A stretch of 64,000 nucleotides of DNA from Pseudomonas sp. Seg1 (GCF_018326005.1 NZ_AP021903.1:3815501-3879500); one strand, 5' to 3'. Shown: positions 1 through 8,993, numbered from the stretch's first letter. A program made the numbers and translations. Notes: generated by a model not told the origin, from the sequence alone.

Positions 1-1359
1 AACCTTGCCACCCTGCGCCGCCGCATATTGCTGCGCCTGGCCCTTGAGCAGAAACGCACTCAAGCGACCCTTGGCATCACTGGCGAACCACGCCTGATCG
101 GCGAGCAACTTGATCCCGCTGTCGCTGGCCTGCGCATACACCGCACGGATGTTTTTGCCTTCCTGCTTCAGTGCAGCGAGCGCGGTGAACGCTGATTCGG
201 CGGAGGCGTATTGGCGCACCTTGTCCTCACCGCGCACCCAGATTTCGGCGACGTGGCTGAAGTCGGTGATCGCTTTACCGGTCGCCGCATCCGTGGCCTT
301 CAGCGGCGTCTGCGCGTAGTTGGCCAACTGCGCGGTGTAATCGAGATTCGATGCCTTGAACGCCGCACGGATGTATTGATCATCGATGAAGGTGTTGAGA
401 TCGAGGCCACGATCGGCCTTCTTCAGCAACTTCAACGTTTCAATGGCGGTTCCGACAGCCTGGCGATATTCCGGCTTCCAGCTCAGGTCGCGGGTCTGCA
501 CGCCGAGCGGGCCGTGGAACAGGTAATTGACCTCGGCATCGACGCCGGTGACTTTGGCGATCAGCTCGCTGTACTTTTCAGGTTCAGCCGCGAGCAGTTG
601 ATTGGCCTCAATGCTCGCACGCAGGTAAGCGACGACGATCTCCGGGTACTGTTTCGCGTAGGCCTGATCCACCAATGCGCCGTGGAAAGTCGGCGCATTG
701 GCCTGGGCGCCGTCGTAAATCTTGCGAGCGAAACCACGGCTGGGAAACAGCTCGGCGAACGGCACAAAATCAGCGTGGGCGTCGATCTTGCCGGCTTGCA
801 ACGCGGAGCCGGCAACTTCCGGCGGCTGAGCGATGATGTTCACATCCTTGAGCGGATCCCAGCCCTGCTCCGCCACCGCGCGCAACAACATGCCGTGGGC
901 GGTCGAGGCGAATGGCACGGAAATGGTCTTGCCCTTGAGTTCGCTCAGCGACTGCACGCCGGACGCGCTCGGCACGACGATGCCGTTGCCGCTGCCCTTG
1001 ATACTGCCCGACAGCACGCTGATGAACAGGCTGTGTTTGCCGGCGGTTTCGAACGCGACACCGTTGAACGCACCGGGGAAATCGGCCATGGCGCCGAAGT
1101 CGAGTTTGCCGGCGACCATCTCGTTGGTCAGCGGTGCGCCGCTGGTGAAGTTTTTCCACTGCACCTCGTACTTGGCGTCTTTGTAGGCGCCGTCGTGGGG
1201 CAGGTATTTGTCGAGCAGACCGAGCTCACGAATCAACAAGCCGCCGGCGGCGCAGTTGATGGTGGTGTCCTGGGTGCCGATGGCAATGCGGATGGTTTCG
1301 GCCGAGGCCGACAAGGTGAACGAAGCCAGTACCAGACCGGCGATTGCTGCACGCAACAT
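1..1359 (-). CDS. ABC transporter substrate-binding protein (sulfonate/nitrate type), 3' end outside window
   Basis: Reads open from an ATG at 1359 to the window edge: 453 codons without a stop, so the C-terminus is missing. It begins with a signal peptide (MLRAAIAGLVLASFTLSASA) and the mature start ETIRIAIGTQDTT is typical of periplasmic binding proteins of the nitrate/sulfonate/taurine ABC family. A GAGGGG ribosome site lies about 6 bases upstream. It is downstream of the ferredoxin and flavoprotein genes on the same strand, so it is probably the last gene seen of a GntR-led uptake/redox operon whose permease and ATPase would lie beyond the left edge. The substrate cannot be read from sequence; an organosulfur compound is an inference from the AprBA-like neighbours. 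Confidence 0.85.
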   Translation of the reverse strand, partial: MLRAAIAGLVLASFTLSASAETIRIAIGTQDTTINCAAGGLLIRELGLLDKYLPHDGAYKDAKYEVQWKNFTSGAPLTNEMVAGKLDFGAMADFPGAFNGVAFETAGKHSLFISVLSGSIKGSGNGIVVPSASGVQSLSELKGKTISVPFASTAHGMLLRAVAEQGWDPLKDVNIIAQPPEVAGSALQAGKIDAHADFVPFAELFPSRGFARKIYDGAQANAPTFHGALVDQAYAKQYPEIVVAYLRASIEANQLLAAEPEKYSELIAKVTGVDAEVNYLFHGPLGVQTRDLSWKPEYRQAVGTAIETLKLLKKADRGLDLNTFIDDQYIRAAFKASNLDYTAQLANYAQTPLKATDAATGKAITDFSHVAEIWVRGEDKVRQYASAESAFTALAALKQEGKNIRAVYAQASDSGIKLLADQAWFASDAKGRLSAFLLKGQAQQYAAAQGGKV

Positions 1360-1488
1360 GGTTGTTTCCCCTCGAATCATTTATTGGATGTTCGTCTCCG
1401 CCGCGATCAGGGCGCGGTGGGAAACGAGGGGTGTTTTTGAATCAGGCGTCCGGGGGTGACCGGATGGCTTTTTGTGTTGTCCTTGCTG

Positions 1489-1591
1489 GCCTCATCGCTG
1501 GCAAGCCAGCTCCCACAGGGTTTTCGGGTGTTTGCAAGATCTATGTCCGAACAAAAATCCCTGTGGGAGCTGGCTTGCCAGCGATGAGGCC
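1489..1591. repeat. REPIN (inverted REP pair)
   Basis: Two REP units of the 'CTCATCGCTGGCAAGCCAGC / CTCCCACAG' family face each other across a spacer of about 40 bases. The pair lies between the ferredoxin and the substrate-binding protein of one operon, so it may attenuate or stabilise the transcript. Confidence 0.9.
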
Positions 1592-1598
1592 CTATCAG

Positions 1599-1844
1599 TC
1601 AACGCAATAAATAAGGAATGTCGACTTTCACGGCCCCGGTCGGGCAATCCTTTTCGCACGGCATGCAGTACCAGCATTCATCGAACGCCATATAGGCCTT
1701 TTGCGTGGCCGGGTTGATCGCCAGCAAGTCCATCGGGCAGACATCCACGCACACGGTGCAGCCCTTTTCGGCGATGCATTTGTCCTCGTCCACGGTGACG
1801 GGGGCGTTGGAGCGGAAGAAGATTTCCTGAGCTTGATAGGCCAT
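1599..1844 (-). CDS. small two-cluster [4Fe-4S] ferredoxin, AprB-like
   Basis: 81 residues with eight cysteines in two sets: C23, C29, C32, C36 followed by Pro, and C57, C60, C63, C67 followed by Pro. This is the pattern of a dicluster bacterial ferredoxin and it resembles the core of AprB, the iron-sulfur subunit of adenylylsulfate reductase, without that protein's tail. The start MAYQAQEIFF is chosen because an upstream in-frame ATG overlaps the end of the flavoprotein gene. It lies 28 bases after the flavoprotein and presumably takes electrons to or from its FAD. The physiological substrate is unknown. Confidence 0.85.
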   Translation of the reverse strand: MAYQAQEIFFRSNAPVTVDEDKCIAEKGCTVCVDVCPMDLLAINPATQKAYMAFDECWYCMPCEKDCPTGAVKVDIPYLLR

Positions 1845-1872
1845 GGTTCGGACTCTTTGATGTATTGATGTA

Positions 1873-3603
1873 TCAAGCGGCAAAAGCGCCCACCCGCAAG
1901 CGGTCGTAAGCCTGCATTTCTTCAGCATCGAGGGGGATGATGTAGGGCTCGACGGCTTTCTTGAAGCTGGTCATCTGCCCGTCCTCGCCCTTCTTCAGAT
2001 GGCAATGGCAGAACCATTCACTGTCGTTGCGCTGCGGGTGATCGACGCGATAGTGGTACAGGCCCCAACGGCTTTCGGCGCGGAACAACGAGGCGCGCGC
2101 GGCCATTTCGGCGCAGTCGCGGATCACGCTGGTTTCCATCGCGCGCATCAGTTCATGGGCGTTGTTGGCCTTCATCTGCTCGAGATCGCGCTCGATATCG
2201 CTGAAACGTTGCAGACCAATCTGCATCTTCTTGGTCACTTTCGGCGGTTGCAGGTAATCGTTGACGAAGCGCCGCAGCTTGTACTCGACCTGTGCCGGCG
2301 GCAGACCGTGTTCGCGATCCAGCGGTGCGTAGACCCGCGCTTTCTCTTTCTCGATTTGCCCGGCATCCAGCGCGGAAAACTCACGCCCGGCGACGAAATC
2401 CGCCGCGTTGTGCCCGGCAAACCAGCCGTAGGTAAACGCGCCGAGCATGTAGTTGTGCGGCACGGCGGCCATGTCACCGGCCGAGTACAAGCCTTTCACC
2501 GACGTCTCGGCGCGCTCGTTGACCCACACGCCCGACGCCGAATGGCCGCTGCAAAAGCCGATTTCCGAGATGTGCATCTCGACCATCTGCGTACGGTAGT
2601 CAGTGCCGCGATTGGCGTGGAACTGGCCGCGACTCGGACGCTCGTTGCTGTGCAGGATTTCCTCGATGTTCTGGATGGTTTCCTCGGCCAGGTGATCGAG
2701 CTTGAGAAACACCGGGCCGTTGCCGCTTTCCAGTTCCTGGTGAAACTCCCACATCATCTGCCCGCTCCAGTAGTCGCACTCGATGAAACGTTCACCCTTG
2801 TTGTTGGCGGTGTAGCCGCCCAAGGGACCGGTGACGTAAGCGCAGGCCGGGCCGTTGTAATCCTTGATCAACGGGTTGATCTGGAAGCACTCGAGGTTGG
2901 CCAGTTCGGCCCCGGCGTGATAGGCCATCGCGTAACCGTCGCCGGCGTTGGTCGGGTTTTCGTAGGTGCCCATCAGGTAACCCGATGATGGCAAGCCGAG
3001 GCGCCCCGCCGCGCCGCACGCGAGGATCACTGCTTTGGCCTTGATCACATGGAAGTCGGCGGTGCGGCAATCGAAGCCCATCACGCCATTGACGGCGCCC
3101 TCCTCGTCGGTCAGCAAACGCGTGCACACCAGGCGATTGGTGATGCTCACCCGTGCGCGTTTCAACTGGCGATAAAGGACTTTCTTGATGTCGTGCCCTT
3201 CCGGCATCGGCAGCACATAGGCGCCCATGTGATGGACTTTTTTCACCGCGTAATCGCCGGTTTCGTCCTTTTCGAACTTCACACCCCAGCGGTCGAGCTG
3301 CTCGATGGTTTCGAAACTGTGCGTCGCGTAGGCGTACACCGCTGCCTGATTGACGATGCCGTCGTTGGCGATGGTGATTTCCTTGGTGTACTGCTCGGGC
3401 GTCGAGTGACCGGGGATGATCGCGTTGTTCAGGCCGTCCATGCCCATGCTGATCGCGCCGCTGCGTTTGACGTTGGCCTTGTCGACCAGCAGCACACGCA
3501 AGTCACGGTTCTTTTCCTTGGCCTTGATGGCCGCCATCGGACCTGCGGTGCCGCCGCCGATGACGACGATGTCGTATTCCTGTTCGAGAACGTTGCGGGT
3601 CAT
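1873..3603 (-). CDS. FAD-dependent fumarate reductase/succinate dehydrogenase-type flavoprotein, AprA-like
   Basis: 576 residues. An N-terminal FAD-binding motif (IVVIGGGTAGPMAA, about residues 13-26) and a C-terminal GLYSAGDMA segment mark the fumarate reductase/AprA flavoprotein superfamily. GFCSGHSASGVWV resembles AprA more than succinate dehydrogenase. The start codon overlaps the GntR stop (ATGA), so the two are translationally coupled. With the adjacent 8-Cys ferredoxin it forms a two-subunit oxidoreductase. No ATP sulfurylase or Dsr gene is visible here, so dissimilatory sulfur metabolism is not supported; a role in processing the compound taken up by the ABC system is inferred. Confidence 0.85.
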   Translation of the reverse strand: MTRNVLEQEYDIVVIGGGTAGPMAAIKAKEKNRDLRVLLVDKANVKRSGAISMGMDGLNNAIIPGHSTPEQYTKEITIANDGIVNQAAVYAYATHSFETIEQLDRWGVKFEKDETGDYAVKKVHHMGAYVLPMPEGHDIKKVLYRQLKRARVSITNRLVCTRLLTDEEGAVNGVMGFDCRTADFHVIKAKAVILACGAAGRLGLPSSGYLMGTYENPTNAGDGYAMAYHAGAELANLECFQINPLIKDYNGPACAYVTGPLGGYTANNKGERFIECDYWSGQMMWEFHQELESGNGPVFLKLDHLAEETIQNIEEILHSNERPSRGQFHANRGTDYRTQMVEMHISEIGFCSGHSASGVWVNERAETSVKGLYSAGDMAAVPHNYMLGAFTYGWFAGHNAADFVAGREFSALDAGQIEKEKARVYAPLDREHGLPPAQVEYKLRRFVNDYLQPPKVTKKMQIGLQRFSDIERDLEQMKANNAHELMRAMETSVIRDCAEMAARASLFRAESRWGLYHYRVDHPQRNDSEWFCHCHLKKGEDGQMTSFKKAVEPYIIPLDAEEMQAYDRLRVGAFAA

Positions 3604-4352
3604 GCCTGCTCCCCTTTTTGCCGGTCGATCCGCAGGCGGTACTGGAACGCATCGCCACGGTAGTAAAGGTGTTCGAAGTCCAGCGGCTGGCCGTTGGCGT
3701 CGTGGGTCAGGCGTTCGATGCGCATGATCGGCGAGCCGGCCTCGACGTTGAGGGCCTGGGTCAGATCGCTGTCAGCGAGCACCGCGTCAATGGCCAGATC
3801 GGCGTGGCCGAGGGCGATGCCGCAGTCGTTTTCGAGAATCAGGAAGATGTCGCGGGTGACCAGATCAGCCTTCTCCAGACGTTCGCCGACGCCTTTGGGC
3901 AGGTAGGTGATTTCCAGCGAGATGGGCTCGCGGTTGATCAGCCGCACGCGCTTGATCTGCGCCACGGTTTCGCCTTCGGCGACCTGCAAACGCTCGGCGA
4001 CGCGCTTGTCGGCCGGGATGAATTTGAAACTGCGCAGGCGGTTGATCACCTCGTAACCACGACCGGTCATGGACTCGGCGAGGCCTTGCAGGCTGCTGAC
4101 GTTCTGAAAGGTTTTCGGTTTGGCAACGAAAGTGCCTTTGCCGTGAATCTTGAAGATCAGCCCTTCCTTCTGCAGATCGCCCAAGGCCTGGCGCACGGTG
4201 ATGCGGCTGACTTTGAACAGCGCACCGAGTTCGCTTTCGGAAGGCATCTGGCTGTCTTGCGGGTATTCGCCGTCGAGAATGCGCGCACGGAGGACATCGC
4301 GCAGTTGGGTGTGCAGCGGCACGCTGGAAAGAGATAGAACGTTATCGGTCAT
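3600..4352 (-). CDS. GntR-family regulator, HutC/UTRA type
   Basis: 250 residues from ATG 4352 (a GTG sits just before it). An N-terminal winged helix holds the GntR signature (about residues 14-75, including ALFKVSRITVRQALGDLQKEG) and a C-terminal UTRA ligand-binding domain follows (about 100-240). It is the first gene of the operon and overlaps the flavoprotein start by four bases, so it is probably autoregulated and releases DNA on binding a metabolite. Operator-like repeats lie directly upstream at 4364-4408. Confidence 0.88.
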   Translation of the reverse strand: MTDNVLSLSSVPLHTQLRDVLRARILDGEYPQDSQMPSESELGALFKVSRITVRQALGDLQKEGLIFKIHGKGTFVAKPKTFQNVSSLQGLAESMTGRGYEVINRLRSFKFIPADKRVAERLQVAEGETVAQIKRVRLINREPISLEITYLPKGVGERLEKADLVTRDIFLILENDCGIALGHADLAIDAVLADSDLTQALNVEAGSPIMRIERLTHDANGQPLDFEHLYYRGDAFQYRLRIDRQKGEQA

Positions 4353-4363
4353 CACGGGATCAC

Positions 4364-4408
4364 TTGTTATAACGAGTTATGACGTGATCTTAGAGTTGTT
4401 ATGACATG
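4364..4408. promoter_or_regulatory. candidate GntR operator repeats
   Basis: TTATAAC at 4367, TTATGAC at 4377 and TTATGAC at 4399 lie just upstream of the GntR gene. Spacings of 10 and 22 bases put them on one face of the helix, which suits cooperative binding by the GntR dimer. No footprint is known; the assignment is inference. Confidence 0.45.
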
Positions 4409-4460
4409 CTTGAGAAATACCGAATGGGCATAACCTTAGATGCATGGCACACGCTGTCAC

Positions 4461-4556
4461 CTGTGGGAGCTGGCTTGCCAGCGATGGCGTCCTGTCAGCC
4501 AACGGATTGGCTATCTGAAGCACCGCTATCGCTGGCAAGCCAGCTCCCACAGGGGG
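4461..4556. repeat. REPIN
   Basis: Inverted pair of the CTGTGGGAGCTGGCTTGCCA REP family, about 40 bases apart, between the GntR promoter and the 3' end of the oxidoreductase gene. Confidence 0.9.
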
Positions 4557-4574
4557 ATGGTGTAAGACTGGTGG

Positions 4575-5543
4575 TCAGTGGCGCTTGAGGATCTGGTCCA
4601 TGACCCAGTCGGTTTTGAGGGCTTGTTCTGCCATGGCCGGGTGTTGCGAGTCGCCACGGATGTGCGCGTTCATGCCGAGGACGTGATGCCACTGAATGTG
4701 ATCGTGATGGGGGATTTCCAGACTGATCTGTTCGTCGGCAAATAGCTGGACCGGGTGCTCATCGAATACGGAAAAACTGATCCGCCCGAGGCTGCCAATG
4801 ATCTCGACGCGATCCTCGCGCCGATCCGCGACAAAGCTCCAGCAGCCCATGCCCAGCGCCCCTGAAGCAAACCGCCAACTGGCGCTGACGGCGTCCTCAG
4901 CCGCATACAACCCGGCTTGCCGTGCGGTGAATCCGGCGACTTCAACAATGTCGCCAAGCAGATACTGGAACAGATCAAAACCATGGCTGGCCAGATCGGC
5001 GAAGTAACCGCCGCCGGCCACCGCCGGATCGGTGCGCCAGTTATCGCGACCTTCCAGATCCGTTGCTGATGGCGCCTTGGTCAGCGTCCAGCTCAAATGC
5101 CGCACGTCACCAATACGCCCCAGCTCCAGCCACTGACGCACCTGCGCAAAACGCGGCAACGAACGGCGATAGTAGGAAACGAACAGGTGCAGGCCTGCGT
5201 CGGCAAACGTCTGCTGCATCTCGCGGCTTTGCCCGGCGTTGAGCGCCATGGGCTTTTCCACACAGCAATGTTTGCCGGCGGCAGCGACTTTGAGGCTGTA
5301 GGCGTGGTGACTGTCGGGGGGCGTGGCGATGTACACCGCATCCACCTCGGGGTCGTTGATCAGCGCATCGACATCGGTATAGACCCGGGCGATGCCGTGG
5401 CGCGTGGCGTAATCGCTCACCGCTTCAAGGCGTCGCCCCATCACCGCCACCAACGCCGAACCTGGGGCCTTGTAGAAGGCCGGTCCGCTTTTGCGTTCAG
5501 CGACGCTGCCGCAACCGATCATGCCCCAACGCACCACGTTCAT
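4575..5543 (-). CDS. Gfo/Idh/MocA-family NAD(P)-dependent oxidoreductase
   Basis: 322 residues. The N-terminal Rossmann motif WGMIGCGSVAE, the segment AVYIATPPDSH and the EKP motif (CVEKPMAL, near residue 95) identify the family; the Lys of EKP is the usual catalytic residue. The C-terminal half is the usual alpha/beta substrate domain. It lies 24 bases downstream of the Dyp peroxidase on the same strand, so they are probably cotranscribed. The substrate, likely a sugar or cyclitol, cannot be told. Confidence 0.88.
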   Translation of the reverse strand: MNVVRWGMIGCGSVAERKSGPAFYKAPGSALVAVMGRRLEAVSDYATRHGIARVYTDVDALINDPEVDAVYIATPPDSHHAYSLKVAAAGKHCCVEKPMALNAGQSREMQQTFADAGLHLFVSYYRRSLPRFAQVRQWLELGRIGDVRHLSWTLTKAPSATDLEGRDNWRTDPAVAGGGYFADLASHGFDLFQYLLGDIVEVAGFTARQAGLYAAEDAVSASWRFASGALGMGCWSFVADRREDRVEIIGSLGRISFSVFDEHPVQLFADEQISLEIPHHDHIQWHHVLGMNAHIRGDSQHPAMAEQALKTDWVMDQILKRH

Positions 5544-5567
5544 GTCTACTCCCTGTATTTGAAGGCC

Positions 5568-6455
5568 TTAGCCGATGCGCAAAGCGCGCAGATCCAGATG
5601 CCCGTCCTTGAGTGGCGGGCACCAGTAATAGCCGCCGGTGATCGGACGGCTGATGCGATACAGACCGTCGGTGATGCCGTCTTCCAGACCGCTCATGCGG
5701 CGCAGTTGCGCTTCGAACGCATCCAGCGAAAAACCGAACGCGAGGAACATCAGGCCGGCGCGATCACCCTCGATCCACGGCATTGAGCGGCGCACGACGA
5801 ACGCTTCCGGCGCAAAACTTTCCTGCGCGGTGCGTTTGACGTGGGCGGAGACCGGCGCGTCGTCGATCTCTTCGTTGTCGCTCAGGCGCCGGCCCATGAT
5901 GTTGTCCTTGTCTTCGGCGGACAGCTTATGGAATCCCTTGAGATCGTGCTGCCATTGCTGGATCGCGGCGAAGCTGCCGCCGACCAGGCCTTCGGCGCCG
6001 TCACCCAGCAATGCAGCGGCGACGGCCGCGTCATCGTGCGGGTTTTCCGTGCCGTCCTCGTAGCCAGTCAGGTCGTGGCCGTCCTTGTGGCGGAAGGCTT
6101 CCTGCACATCTGCCAGACGCAGTGCCGGCGCCAGTGCGGCTTCGAAGGCATTGCAGCGGTTGAGCAACTCGCCACGGTCAACGCCGTGCAGCCAGACCCA
6201 CAACGCATGCTGGGTCGACGGGTTTTCCACGCCGACGCCGGTCATGGCCGGGAAGCTGCGCAGGCCGTCGATTTCCACGTTGAGGGCCTTGGCCAGGGAC
6301 TCGCCGAAACCGACCACTGCCGATTTGCCGTCCACCAGGTTCATCAGGTTGTCGATCGCCTGCGGCAGTGCTTCAACCGATTCGAGGGCGAAAAACAGAT
6401 GACGTGCTTGTGGCGGAACAGGGGTGGCGAGAATGCCCGGCTGGTAGTAACTCAT
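5568..6455 (-). CDS. Dyp-type haem peroxidase (YfeX-like)
   Basis: 295 residues. The Dyp signature GxxDG appears as GYEDGTENP with the distal Asp at residue 134. A probable proximal haem His is H205 (AHVKRT) and a distal Arg is R223 (VVRRSMPW). Length and motifs fit the bacterial cytoplasmic Dyp/YfeX group; no signal peptide is seen. It uses peroxide to oxidise dyes, phenols or porphyrinogens, and the natural substrate is not settled for the family. The gene heads a likely two-gene unit with the downstream oxidoreductase. Confidence 0.9.
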   Translation of the reverse strand: MSYYQPGILATPVPPQARHLFFALESVEALPQAIDNLMNLVDGKSAVVGFGESLAKALNVEIDGLRSFPAMTGVGVENPSTQHALWVWLHGVDRGELLNRCNAFEAALAPALRLADVQEAFRHKDGHDLTGYEDGTENPHDDAAVAAALLGDGAEGLVGGSFAAIQQWQHDLKGFHKLSAEDKDNIMGRRLSDNEEIDDAPVSAHVKRTAQESFAPEAFVVRRSMPWIEGDRAGLMFLAFGFSLDAFEAQLRRMSGLEDGITDGLYRISRPITGGYYWCPPLKDGHLDLRALRIG

Positions 6456-6543
6456 GTGAACTCCTTGGAAAGTGCGCGGGAGTTTACCTGTGGCCGGAGG
6501 GTTTGTGGGGTTGAAACGCTGATGTACTAAGCACGAAGTTCCC

Positions 6544-6678
6544 TTGTGGCGAGGGGATTTATCCCCGATGGGCTGCGCAGCGGCCCCAATTCAGCCACCA
6601 CTGGTCAGCCTGATTCACCGCGTATTGAGGTTTTGGGGCCGCTTCGCAGCCCATCGGGGATAAATCCCCTCGCCACAG
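6544..6678. repeat. long inverted repeat (REP-like, 'GGGGATTTATCCCC' type)
   Basis: Arms of about 40 bases (TGTGGCGAGGGGATTTATCC and onward, mirrored at the far end) flank a centre of about 50 bases. Same family as the repeat at 26017-26152. It sits between the 3' end of the AraC gene and the Dyp promoter. Confidence 0.85.
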
Positions 6679-6685
6679 GGTTCAT

Positions 6686-7726
6686 CTAAACCGTTGCGAT
6701 GCTCTCAACCCGCCACGCACTCGGGCTCATCCCCGTCCAGCGCTTGAACGCCCGGCGAAAACTGCGCACATCGCTGTATCCGACCTCCTCGGTAATCCGC
6801 TCGATCGGCATGTCCGGATTGGCCAGCAAACTCATCGTCCGCGCCTGCCGTACTTGCTCCAGCAGTGCTTCAAAAGTCAGCGAATGTTCGGTCAGGCGCC
6901 GACGCAAAGTGCGGCTGCTCATGTTCAGGTCACCGGCAATCTTTTCGATATGGCTGCCCCGGCTCAGGTCCCGGGCAATCGCCCGCTCCACCGCCTGAAT
7001 CAGATCAAGTTTCTGATGCACCTGCGCCGCCTCCAGCTCCAGCAACGCCACTGCCTGACGCAACGCCAGCGAGTGGTGATTCGGTAGATTCACATCAAGC
7101 CATTGCACGTCGATCAACATGCGATTGTGCAGGCAACCGAAACGCACCTGCGGCCCGAGCAGGCGGTGATATTCGCTCAGGTAATCCGGGGCAGCATGCA
7201 TGAACTCCACGGCAATTGCCTGGAAATCGGCCCCCGCCAGCGCCCGGCCATACACCAGCAGACTGGCGAAAAACTCCTCGACCGCGAACACCTGCACATC
7301 GGCGAACGGCAAGCGGCATTCGGCATCGAGATGGACCTGCTCACCGACCACATCGACGCTGGACACCACAATCCCGCCCGACGTGTGCTGATGGCGAATC
7401 CCCAGGGCAAAGGCATCGCGCAAGGTCTTGCACAGCGAGAGCACATGACCGAGCAGCCCCAGCGTGCCCAGTACATTCTGCGCGCCGACCCACAGGCCCA
7501 GGCCCTGATTGGGCAGCACCTTGAGCGCGCGCTGAATCATCGCCACGGCCTGACGATAGGAAATCCGCTGCGCTGGATCCTGCAAATCTTCGAGGGTAAA
7601 ACCCAGCCCACGGCACAGGCTTTCAGGGTCGACGCCTTTGTTCTGCGCGACTTCGGCGAGGGTTTGCAGGAGAAATGGCGATACCAACGCCAGTTCAAAG
7701 GTCGGGTCTTGGACTTTTACGTTCAT
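6686..7726 (-). CDS. AraC-family transcriptional regulator (OruR/SphR-like)
   Basis: 346 residues. The N-terminal region of about 200 residues resembles the 'arabinose-binding' sensor domain of OruR-type regulators; the C-terminal 100 residues hold two helix-turn-helices, the first around KIAGDLNMSSRTLRRRL and the second ending in YSDVRSFRRAFKRWTG. It is divergent from an SphA-like outer-membrane protein, the arrangement expected for a regulator and its target. In P. aeruginosa the AraC-type SphR responds to sphingosine and activates sphA. Whether this one senses sphingosine is inference. Confidence 0.88.
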   Translation of the reverse strand: MNVKVQDPTFELALVSPFLLQTLAEVAQNKGVDPESLCRGLGFTLEDLQDPAQRISYRQAVAMIQRALKVLPNQGLGLWVGAQNVLGTLGLLGHVLSLCKTLRDAFALGIRHQHTSGGIVVSSVDVVGEQVHLDAECRLPFADVQVFAVEEFFASLLVYGRALAGADFQAIAVEFMHAAPDYLSEYHRLLGPQVRFGCLHNRMLIDVQWLDVNLPNHHSLALRQAVALLELEAAQVHQKLDLIQAVERAIARDLSRGSHIEKIAGDLNMSSRTLRRRLTEHSLTFEALLEQVRQARTMSLLANPDMPIERITEEVGYSDVRSFRRAFKRWTGMSPSAWRVESIATV

Positions 7727-7937
7727 GAGGGCGAGACATTCCGGAGCACGCTTGATTGTTATTTTTGTAACCGGTTATGTCGAAAGAAGTTAGCACAGGG
7801 TTGGCGCACTGTCCGCAGAAGTCCCCCTAACTGTCCGCCAATACCCTGCCCTGTCGGGCGCCAAGCGCTTATTTCTATAGTGCCGGGCGTTCTGCGTGCC
7901 GGCGTTGCGCCCAATCACAATAATAATGAGGACGGAT
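7727..7937. promoter_or_regulatory. divergent promoter region with TAACCGGTTA palindrome
   Basis: The 211 bases between the AraC and SphA-like genes must carry both promoters. A perfect 10-base palindrome TAACCGGTTA lies at 7768-7777, about 40 bases from the AraC start, and could be an operator. No convincing -35/-10 pair was picked. Confidence 0.4.
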
Positions 7938-8885
7938 ATGAACCCGAACCGCGCGACTTACCGTTGCCGCCTGGCCCTGACATTACTGGCCGGCACCGCG
8001 ACCCTGCCGGCCCTGGCCACCGAAGCCGGCGTCGACAACATCGGCACCGGCACCGACGGCTTCTTCATGCTGCCGCTGGAAGTCGACAGCCTTCCGGAGA
8101 ACATGGTCGCGTTCAACCTCTACTACAACCATTACAAGGCGCGAAAACTCAATATCAGCTCGTTTGGCGGCAAAGTGCCGAATGTCGAGATCGAATCCAC
8201 CGCCGTCATTCCACGCCTCGATTATCTGAGCCCCGTGCGGATATTCGGCGGACGTCTGGCCGGCTACATTGCCCAGCCGTGGTTGAAGCAGGAAGTCTCG
8301 GTGTTCGGCCTCAGCGACACCCGCGAAGGCATGGGCGACACCACCATCGCGCCGATCATTCTGTGGGACATGGGCAAGAACCTGACCCTCGGTGCCGCCG
8401 TGGAAATCACCGTGCCGACCGGCGAATACAGCGTCGATCGGCTGGCCAACACCAGCAACAATTTTTACACCTACAAACCGCTGTTCTCCTTCACTTGGCT
8501 GCCGACGGACAAGACCGAAGTCTCGATGAAGACCACTTACAGCTTCAACGAGAAGAACAAGGACACCGATTACAAATCGGGGCAGATCTTCCACTTCGAT
8601 TATTCCGCCAGCTACAAGATCACCGACGATCTGATGCTCGGCATCAACGGCTACTACCTCAAGCAGACCACCGACGACAAACAGTTCGGCCACACCGTGC
8701 AGTTTGCCGGGCAGGACGTCGATGACGGCGTGCGTGGCAAGGTCTTCGCGATTGGTCCGGCGCTGCACTTCACCTTCCTCAAGTACGCCAGTGCGGAGAT
8801 TCGCTGGGCCAAGGAATTTGATGTGGAGAACCGGCCGGAAGGGGAAATGTTGTGGGCGAAAGTCAGCATTCCTTACGCTTTCTGA
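7938..8885 (+). CDS. SphA-family / Phenol_MetA_deg outer-membrane protein
   Basis: 315 residues from ATG 7938, chosen because a GAGGAC ribosome site lies just upstream and the product then starts with a signal peptide ending in LPALA. Alternating hydrophobic strands and a terminal aromatic (SIPYAF) are those of an outer-membrane beta-barrel. The sequence resembles the SphA/MetA-pathway phenol-degradation family, proposed to take up hydrophobic compounds. It is divergent from an AraC regulator. The likely ligand, such as long-chain bases or aromatics, is an inference from family and context. Confidence 0.8.
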   Translation: MNPNRATYRCRLALTLLAGTATLPALATEAGVDNIGTGTDGFFMLPLEVDSLPENMVAFNLYYNHYKARKLNISSFGGKVPNVEIESTAVIPRLDYLSPVRIFGGRLAGYIAQPWLKQEVSVFGLSDTREGMGDTTIAPIILWDMGKNLTLGAAVEITVPTGEYSVDRLANTSNNFYTYKPLFSFTWLPTDKTEVSMKTTYSFNEKNKDTDYKSGQIFHFDYSASYKITDDLMLGINGYYLKQTTDDKQFGHTVQFAGQDVDDGVRGKVFAIGPALHFTFLKYASAEIRWAKEFDVENRPEGEMLWAKVSIPYAF

Positions 8886-8900
8886 CCCCACCGCAATCCC

Positions 8901-8993
8901 CTGTGGGAGTGAGCCTGCTCGCGATAGCGGTGTATCAGTTACTGATGTGCTGTCTGACACACCGCTATCGCGAGCAGGCTCACTCCTACAAGG
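8901..8993. repeat. REPIN (GAGCCTGCTCGCGATAGCGG type)
   Basis: Inverted pair of the 'GTGAGCCTGCTCGCGA' REP family just after the SphA-like gene. Confidence 0.9.

Noticed and set aside
1873..3603. Dissimilatory adenylylsulfate reductase (AprA)
   Set aside because: No Sat, Dsr or Qmo genes in view, the partner lacks AprB's tail, and the setting is an ABC uptake operon.
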